Source of the DNA: Lepidodermella squamata
Taxonomy: Eukaryota; Gastrotricha
Reading direction: 5' to 3'
DNA length: 64,000 nt
Assembly (NCBI GenBank): GCA_047495785.1
Contig: JBLDXI010000033.1
Span: forward strand, 2,356,001-2,420,000
Both the position numbers and the translations under genes were made by a program. The notes beneath the pieces were generated by a model. The model worked only from the letters and a program-made list of their open reading frames with translations. It made no database searches and was not told where the DNA came from. Shown here piece after piece: positions 56,374 to 64,000 of this stretch; position 1 is the first letter of the stretch, and every line of letters begins with the position of its first letter.

Positions 56374-59300
56374 TCAAACCCGAGTTTGATGTTCTAATTC
56401 CTGGACAAGTAAAAGCCGGTCGCGCTGACGTTTAACCTCCTCTAACTGACGAACCAAGTCGTAAACGGTTTGTTCGAGCCGAGACTTACCTTCGACAACC
56501 TTGTCCATCTCTTCCTTGTAAACGTGAAGCATGCGAGCTCGCTTGGCCTTAGCCTTTTTAGTGCTCAGTTGGGTCCGTAGCCAGTGCCAACGCATGGCCG
56601 GTTGCATATCGGAAATCGTGTCAAGTTTGGGCGGCTGCGAGGCCCATCTCGTTATAGAAGATGTACCAGAAGTGGATGCTTTGAATTTATCTGTGAGATC
56701 CGATTTCCGCAGCTTTGGAGAGTGCGAATGCTTCGCGGTGTCGAAGCTAACCCGTTTACTGAAGGGTTGCTTTAGTTGAAGCTCATGCTTTAAAGACGAG
56801 AGAGAATGAGACGACGTCGAGGCTAGTTGGTACTGAACGCTTCGAAGGCGGGATCGCGGGTCGGATTGACCACCCTCCATCCTATCGTCATCTTGAACAG
56901 ACGAAGTTTTCGCTTTCCGGTAATGTGGGCCGCTTGAAGAGGTTTCCTCCATGGAATGATGATGAGAAGGGGAATTTTTCAGTGGAGCTTTCCAAGCTTT
57001 CCGAGCTCGATTTATGCTGATGACAATACAATTACGAAAATATTTTATACAAATTGCGATATTGCTAATTACCCTTTTGTTTGAACTACGATGTCCGGAA
57101 GGGTCTTATCCTTCTCGTCTTTGACTTGTTGCACGAATTCAGCAATTGTGATTTTTCGGAAGCGTTTCTGAAAATTGGCTGTTACTACAAAATCCAAGCA
57201 GGTTATTAATTGTACCTTTCTCGCACTTTTCTGAAACATGCGACTGAATTCCAGCCGTTTTACAACTTCAAGCATTTCCTTGAGAATTTGCGTAGGGCGA
57301 AGTAGCTCCTCGCTGTTTAATATGCGGTACAAGCGTTGGCTGAAGTACATCAATTTGAAGCCGCGCCAGAAACTAGTTCGCTTCGTAAGACGCAGTTTAG
57401 GAACAGCCCAGTAATAGACCAAATGTTCACCGATTAGAATGAAGATGCATATCACCACACCAGCGGCCAAAGCCAGGAATAAACCATTGGCATGGCTCAA
57501 TGTCAATTGGGTTTCGGCTGCTTGCTGAAGATCGCCGCCAAGTGGTTCGACTTGATGTCCGCATGTCGTAGAACCACCTTGTAAAGACATTCTCACGAAC
57601 CTGTTTTTACTGACGAGCTGTTCGAATTCACCGGCTGCTTTGTATTCCTTCATTTTACCAGCAACCATCGCCTAAAATCGCAAAATATCACTCGAAGCTA
57701 AATTAACGAATCGATGACCTTACGCGAAATTGCGAGTCAACCAACAAAGCTGGTGCTAGATCACGATCAGCGAAGGTTCTTGATAGAAGCTTCGTAGAGC
57801 AAGTATTTGCATCGTCGATTAATTGCCAATATCGCAGAGTAGCCAGCTCTCCAAGCACAACATCGAACTCATAAGAACGGAGCCGACGAACAGCCTCATC
57901 CAGAGTGTCCACAACGATAATCCTTTTCGCAAAGCTTTCCAAGGCCATTTTCAGCCACGCTAAAATTGGGTCATCACGCACAACCGCCACTTTGACCTTA
58001 TTACCGGATTCCTGTAACGCGCACCAGTTTCGTTAAGCGGATTCAACTTAACAAAAATATATTACCGCTAAATCATAAATGCTGTCGAATTCGAGAGATT
58101 CGTGCTGCTTAGCCAAGAAACTAGCTAGATTACCGGTATAACTAGCAATAACAAATATCGCGAATCCCTGTTTAGATCAGTTTAAAAGTAAACTTTGGTA
58201 GCGTAAGTAGGTGTAAACTTACAGCCCAAAAATTTTGAGTCCATTTCGAAGGCCACGCTTTAGGACACTTGGTTTTCACAGTATGACCGAATAGCAACGC
58301 GTAAACCATGTTCAAAGCTGAACCAAGAGTGTAATTAGTCGAACGTTTTCGTCCCCACGGATTTAGGCCGAAGGGGCTGTGCCATTCGAATTGAGACAAC
58401 GCAATAGCGGTAAAAGGTGACAAGAACACAATTATTCCGATCCAAACGGTAAATGGGAAAGGTGATAGAAAAGCAAAAAGCTCCGGATCTCGCCGGCGGT
58501 TCGCAACCAGCATAGCGTAGCTCGACGTGAAGAATGGATCGGTAACGTAATACCGATTAACCAGTCGGTGACCCACGTAAGGATCGGCCGTGAAAACCAT
58601 ATCCACGACTCTACGATTCAAAAGATCTGCAAACATTTGTAAAAGAGCCTGATATTTTATGCCGTGATTTCCCTACCTAGAGCTATCGTCGTGTTGGCTA
58701 TTGTGTCGCCGCCAGTAGCCGAAACTAAGATCCTGGCGTTAACTTTGAGGTCCTTGGAAATTGTCCTCACTAAATCTGGTACAAGGCCACTACAGCATCT
58801 TCGGTCAGGATAAGAATCCCCAGGTCCATGTTCCGACGACCCAGGCACAATTAGGTCACAAATGACACTAGAAGGGCTAGCTGTAAATGTGTAAAAGAGA
58901 TTTTTAATTCCGAATGAAAATATAAGGTTTAAAGTATGATCACCTGAGCAATCTTGGGTTAGCGGCTTTTCAAACAAAAACGGTGGTCCCAGTGAGATGA
59001 ACGTTTGAAGCAGATGAGGAATTACGTCGTCAGGCGATGGTCCATCAGAAACGACTAGATCCGTCGCATCCGAAGGCGGCCTGGTCACTGTTGCGTTAGT
59101 CGTCGTTCCACTTGTCGACGGCATTGTGCTAGTCTCTGACTGCATTTTCTCAGTTGTAGCAACATTATGACCGCTCCTTAGGCTCAACCTATCAACCCGT
59201 AATAGGCCATTGTGATCGATTGATACACTCACTGGTAACACATAACGGCCATCGTCTGAATAGCGACTTCCTCGGCTGCTCCTGATAATTGAGCCATCGC

Positions 59301-60471
59301 CATGAAACATGTGGGCGAAGGCTAAATCGAACGACTTTGTTATCGACTTGGCAGAGCGCGGGTGCAGTTTTCGCGGCGACATTGTAGCTTTCGATCGAGA
59401 CAAGTTTGACGCAAAAGATTTCGCGAGGCCGTTTAGCAGCCGGGTCATCATGACCTCGAACAACATCCGCCGATCTGTATCCAACGCTATCAAATTCTGC
59501 GGCATTAAATGCGCTCTGACCGGCGATTTGAGGTAATTTTCATCAGTTATTTTTCGATTCGCATCTCGGGTTTTGCCGATGAAGACGCTCCTATCTGTAA
59601 CAATCCATACGAACTTGTGACCGAGAAGGTTCAATCGACTTCCAGCTGCAAAAACCTTGGCTATGCTTCGACTGCTTGCGACATGAATGACAAAAGTTGC
59701 GGCCGGAATGGTTTGGGTCAGCAATACATTGCTCAAAATCGGCGCAATCTCATTTTTCAAATTAGCCGCAATAACATCTTCGTTTTGCTCGTCGCTGACG
59801 AGAACAAGAGTGTTGCAAAGCTCCAAAACGTCGATGTAAAGTTGATCACTAGCTAGCGTAGCATCATGAATTAAAACGACTAAACCACCTTTCGGATTCG
59901 ATTTGTGTAAGATAATCGATGTTAACAACGGTGGAATTAAAGCTCGTCGATCCTGGTTGAGTTGGTATACTGAACCTGTGATGTTAGCGTGATTGAAAAA
60001 ATTCACGTCGTAGGCCAAAATTGTCAAGGGTTGACGATTGTAATCGGAACCTTCAAACGCTGTTCGAACTGCTACAATTGCCTTTTGAATGGCAGCCCCA
60101 TCGCCTACGAGAACTACGAATCGACGGCGTAAAAGCGGACTCTTTTCTGTGAAATTTTCAGATTTCAACGCCGAATACAGGCCGACTATGCCCAGCGGGT
60201 TGGGTTTTGGGTTAACAATAGTATAGGTTACGCGAAATGTTAATGCGCTAGTAGATCGTGTGGCCTGGTCGAAAACTCGTGTCGAAACTTTGCTAAAAGC
60301 CGCCAAATTATCGGCGCCGATATTCGTGTCGTCGTCGGGCGAAGAATAGGCGAACACGACGAAAAAATGAAGAGTTGAAGAATTACTGCTGGTAATCGGT
60401 GACAATGCCTGGTAGGTTTTGTGCGTTGCTGAGAAAACAATAACGATTGCAACAAAGAGCAATGTGCTCAT
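56374..60471 (-). CDS. GRIN3: NMDA-type ionotropic glutamate receptor, GluN3-like (1239 aa)
   Basis: Nine coding blocks: 60471-58944, 58880-58677, 58626-58223, 58167-58066, 58011-57724, 57671-57216, 57167-57073 and 57016-56374 (eight exons), all in phase. The signal peptide is MSTLLFVAIVIVFSATHKTY, then the amino-terminal domain and S1 ligand segment. M1 lies near residues 635-655, the M2 pore loop near 672-690 (NYTLGSALNMVYALLFG), M3 near 703-735 and M4 near 902-927. The text WHSPFGLNPWGRKRSTNYT and the Gly at the pore N-site match GluN3A/B rather than GluN1/2; GluN3 subunits bind glycine and lower calcium permeability. The M3 gate motif is SYTGNLASF instead of SYTANLAAF. The cytoplasmic tail is Lys/Arg-rich and ends in a coiled coil (SRLEQTVYDLVRQLEEVKRQ). 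The 63-base intron 1 has no stop and is a multiple of three, so retention is possible. Confidence 0.9.
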
Positions 60472-61457
60472 TGACGAGCAAATAAAAAGTGGTCTAGCGG
60501 GGCCTTTTTGCGGGCGGGCTGCTTTTCACGGACGAAAATTTTTTTAGACGGAAACGGGCGGAAGACAGCAGCAGCAGCATCGGTGTCCATCAGCGGTGGC
60601 GAGGCATATTGTTGGCTCACGGCGTTTTTGCCGATGCGCGTTCATGATGAAGACAAGAGCCAACCGACATTGATCACCACACGTATAGAAGTGAATAAGT
60701 ATCTTCGTCCAAGTCTACACGATCGCGAAATTGTGCGTTAAAACAATAGGAGATGCGCCGACGCAAAAAATGACGACGGGCTATTGAAAAGACGCGCGAT
60801 TATGAGAAATCAATACTAAATAGAGCGTTGGGCAGGCCGCGCGACATGATGTTACACGCACCCAAGGGGCGCCGCGCATGTGCCGGCATCGGCGCCATAC
60901 CATTTTATCGCAACAGTTTGTTATCATTTTGGCATCTAAGCGCTATATAATGCACAATGAAATGACAAAGGCTGGTGATAGATGATCGCAGACGACGGGC
61001 CAGCGGAAACGGCTAGTTCTCGAAGAAAATCTAAAACGCCGATTTGAGTCTCGGTCACGGCTAAATTGCATGCTATATTCGTCATTCAGACTGCTGCGAT
61101 AACAACAAATACGCCGTGAATGTGCCCGAAAATTACGTTAAAGATCCACTGCCGACTACAGATAGCCATTTCCGCCCCGCCTCCCGCTGTATCATCACCC
61201 ATTGCGATCGCGCCGGCTTTCTTATCACCGCAGTACAGTGATCAAATCGCTTTTACACGCCACGACTTATCGGATTGAACAAACTATGTACGCCCGTATA
61301 GAAAATTAGAGCAATTTTTTGTAACCGGAGATACTGTTTTTTATTGCTTATAATAAAACTGGCATAGCAATAATCGGTAACGATAATGGCAATAATAATA
61401 ATAAAAAAGGCTGCGTATAAACTGAGCGAACCGAAACAAATTGAAACCGGAATAATT
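60472..61457. other. Intergenic, PIF1 3' end to GluN3-like 5' end
   Basis: About 990 bases, partly GC-rich, containing the GluN3-like promoter region and PIF1 3' flank. No gene recognised. Confidence 0.5.
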
Positions 61458-63621
61458 TTAGTCAATGAGTCGAATGCCAAGTTCTTTGGCGAGTCGTTTG
61501 TAGTATTTGAGCACTTCCTGATCGGCTGAGATCGAAGATGGCGAGATGTCGAGAACGCGAAGGCCGGCAAGTGATCGAGCACGAGATAGGGCGACGTAGG
61601 CCTGGCCGGCCTCGAAAACACGAGCGAGGCTGATTTCTACGCAATCAAGAGACATTCCTTGCGACCGATGAATTGAGAAAGCCCAGGCTAGTCGCAAGGG
61701 TAGTTGACGGCGCTGGAAGATCTGACCGCCGCAACGCATGATGAATCGCTCCGGCTGCAACGTGATTGTTCGGCCAGTTGTGAGGCGGACAATAGGAGCA
61801 TCTTCGAGGCTTCGTTCGAACCCAATCACAACACCCCGAGCACCATTTACCAGACCTTCCTGCACGTTGAGGTTTTTCGATAGCATCACTTGAGCACCGA
61901 CTTTGAGTCGAAGTGTGCTCGGAACATGGCAGGATTTAGCGAAACGTTGAGATAGGGTCTGGTCGCTGTCAATCGCGCTGAAAATAATTATGTTATTTAT
62001 TGAAAAATATTCGAGATAAGGCTCACTTGAATATTTTCGCATCAGTGGGCAATGAGTCAAGTTGCTTCGAGTTGATGAACTCGGCGTCTGCGTTGTGCGT
62101 ACAAAGTCGGGTGGCTGAAATGCCAGAGTCGGAATTGAGCTGATTCGACTGCGTCTTGCGAAGAGCCTGAATCACAGCCTCGTTACATTTTCCAATGCGG
62201 ATGAGTCGCAGTAATTTCACAAAATCAGCATCGCTTTGTCGATAGACAGTTCTCAGAAACATCACATTTTGCATCGCGTCGCCAAAACAAGCGTCCCAAG
62301 CAGGCGACTGGAAGGCGAATCGCTTAGATAAACCCAGTGTATTGCTACCCTCAGTCGCAGCCGGCTCAGAACCATCATTCACAGGAGGCAATTGCAGGAA
62401 ATCACCACTGCAAATGACCTGCATACCGCCGAACGGTCGGTCAGTCGCACGAATATGCCGGGCGATCTGGTCGAGTTTTGTGAAGAAATTTGCGTCGACC
62501 ATGGAAATTTCGTCAATTATCAAATGTTTACAACGCCGCCATTGACCGGCAACAGCCGGCCGTTGTGCCATTTCCAACTCCCGGGTCAAATCACCTTGGC
62601 CTGAACCGATCCCGGCGAATGAATGCAAAGTTATTCCGCCGATTTGACTAGCCGCGACACCGGTAGAGGCAGTTACGAAAGTATCTTCGGGCGATAGCAT
62701 TCCAATAATCCGCTTCAGAAGAAAACTTTTACCCGTTCCGGCGCAGCCTGTGAGGAAGACGTTAATTCCGGACTTGATCGCTGACAAAACACGTTGCTGC
62801 TCGTCTCCAAGAGTGAATAGCGATATTTTAGTCGAAGGAGGTGCCATTGTGACAGGCCGTCGACCAGCTGGGAGAAGAGACTTGTCACTCGAATGGCGAA
62901 CGAGAGCTTTAGTCGAAGGCGTCGAGAGCGTCGTGAGGGAGCCAGCACTCTCTACCCGGCATAACTTTGCCGCTTTTTGGTTCTCCTTACTTTCCTCCGG
63001 GGTGTAAATTTGTCGCTTTAGAGGCACTTTCGCTTTCTGCTCAGGTGCTCGGGCGCTGGGGGTTTGTAGCGGGAGCTTACTCGGTTGACGCAATACACGC
63101 GAATTCGGTGATATGTACGCTCCAGATTTCATCTCATTCATTTGAAGAGGGCTGATGTCAACAAGAGTTCGAGCTTTCATCGAAAACATCCGCTCACTCT
63201 GAGACGGAACTTTCCCGGCATTTCCTGCAAAATTTGAATGAAATCATAATCTTCAATAAAAGAAATCAAAATAGGACTAACCTTTGATTTTGGACTTGCA
63301 TACCAAAGCTTTCAAAAACGTTTTCAGCTGGTCTGTTGGTGCATTTTTCAACATTATTGTTTGATTGGTAGGACTGAGTTGAATGCTCAGCTTCCCGTCA
63401 GCGATGAATCGCTGGAAAATGCGAATTTGAGTAGGGTCTGTCACTGGAAACGGAGTCGATCTTTCAGTTCTCTCGTCAATGACATTGATGACCATGATGC
63501 CGAATTCGTCGCGGCAAAGGTCAATGCATGCAGTCTTTATTTCTTCCTGACTTATAGGCATGCCTGCAGAATTTGCTCGCTGCAACGTCACCGCACATGA
63601 TACCCTTTGCACAGAAACCAT
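61458..63621 (-). CDS. PIF1: PIF1 family 5'-3' DNA helicase (685 aa)
   Basis: Three exons, 63621-63282, 63224-62027 and 61977-61458, giving 685 residues (human 641). PIF1 helicases unwind G-quadruplexes and stalled forks, restrain telomerase and act in mitochondria. Superfamily 1B motifs are complete: Walker A GCAGTGKSF (residues about 273-281), motif Ia VTASTGVAASQIGGITLHSF, motif II IIDEISMVD (about 350-357), motif III ICSGDFLQLPPV, RTVYRQSD, motif V AWAFSIHRSQGMSLD and motif VI YVALSRARSL. The first exon is the N-terminal domain typical of animal PIF1, followed by a Ser/Pro/Lys-rich linker. The ATG at 63621 lies 5 bases after an acceptor-like CTTTAG (63627-63632), so the true 5' end is close. 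Confidence 0.95.
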
Positions 63622-63843
63622 AAATTCTAAAGAAAAACGAAAACACAAGTCAACCAACCGGAACAACAAGGTAGAAGTGTATTTTATTTAGTTTGAATAA
63701 ATTTTTGTTATAGTGATATAATTAATAGCTATCAACTAGTACTTCATCGAGGCAATAATTTGTAGAATATTCATAATAAACGTATTATTACTTTGAGCAG
63801 GCTGATAAGTTTAACAGTTTGTTAATAAAGAGTTTTCCACAGT

Positions 63844-64000
63844 ATGAAAAAGCGAAAGACGCCGCAAAATTGGCAACTTGACCAGCAGAACCGGCGAGTT
63901 TTTTTACAAGGCATGAATTTGAAAAGATCAGCAAAAGCAGCTTATAAAACGATGAAAAACGAAAAGAGATACCAGGAAGTCGCATCGTTTGAGCTTGATG
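63844..64000 (+). CDS. Unidentified basic protein, N-terminus only (cut by right edge)
   Basis: ATG at 63844, open to the window end (52 codons). It reads MKKRKTPQNWQLDQQNRRVF then LQGMNLKRSAKAAYKTMKNE and continues. Very Lys/Arg-rich, no family recognised; could be a nuclear or transposon-encoded protein. It diverges from PIF1 with about 220 bases between starts. Confidence 0.4.
   Translation, partial: MKKRKTPQNWQLDQQNRRVFLQGMNLKRSAKAAYKTMKNEKRYQEVASFELD

Noticed and set aside
1-64000. CRISPR arrays, rRNA and tRNA genes
   Set aside because: None seen by eye. The sequence is eukaryotic nuclear DNA; a tRNA scan was not possible by hand, so isolated tRNAs cannot be fully excluded.

Overview
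This is a gene-dense stretch of nuclear DNA from a small-genome invertebrate animal. The genes have typical metazoan GT-AG introns, mostly about 45-60 bases long, with occasional AATAAA poly(A) signals and standard-code reading frames. I could not place the phylum. Full-length huntingtin, a GluN3-type NMDA receptor and a very conserved myosin regulatory light chain indicate a bilaterian. Very short introns, operon-like gene spacing and 3' splice sites just upstream of start codons indicate a compact genome that may use spliced-leader trans-splicing. Only part of the sequence is repeat-derived: a TIR element, a transposon-associated gene cut by the left edge, and short hairpins.

Layout. 0-2 kb: a minus-strand transposon-associated gene running off the left edge, then a small C2H2 zinc-finger gene. 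3.5-4.2 kb: myosin regulatory light chain. 5.0-14.7 kb: complete huntingtin, 8 coding exons, one of them 7.1 kb, with no polyglutamine. 15.2-16.4 kb: the circularly permuted mitochondrial GTPase MTG1. 18.0-19.2 kb (minus): ribosomal stalk protein P0. 19.5-20.3 kb (minus): complex I subunit NDUFS4. 21.2-24.2 kb: coatomer beta-prime (COPB2). 25.5-26.3 kb (minus): an ankyrin-repeat protein whose 3' end shares a duplicated block with the MTG1 3' end. 26.75-27.88 kb: a 1.1 kb element with inverted terminal repeats flanked by TA. 28.3-41.2 kb: three secreted or extracellular genes in tandem (a PAN/apple-like protein, then two large paralogous furin-site proteins, one with a Ser/Gly/Asn-rich tail and one with mucin stretches and two C-type lectin domains). 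42.1-52.8 kb (minus): EPS15, PPCS, ALG1 and FCHO. 54.7-56.2 kb: IDI1 and mitochondrial ribosomal protein L13. 56.4-60.5 kb (minus): GluN3-like receptor. 61.5-63.6 kb (minus): PIF1 helicase. The right edge cuts an unidentified plus-strand gene.

How they relate. Most genes are unrelated housekeeping loci. Three groupings stand out. EPS15 and FCHO, physical partners in starting clathrin-coated pits, lie within 11 kb on one strand. ALG1-PPCS-EPS15 and IDI1-MRPL13 are separated by only 73-106 bases with acceptor-like AGs before the downstream ATGs, as in trans-spliced operons. The 28-41 kb cluster looks like a small locus for a secreted coat, mucus, cuticle or adhesive material, with two paralogs of a core domain I do not recognise. 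All exon structures were derived by reading splice sites and checking phase by hand; no transcript data or database search was available.
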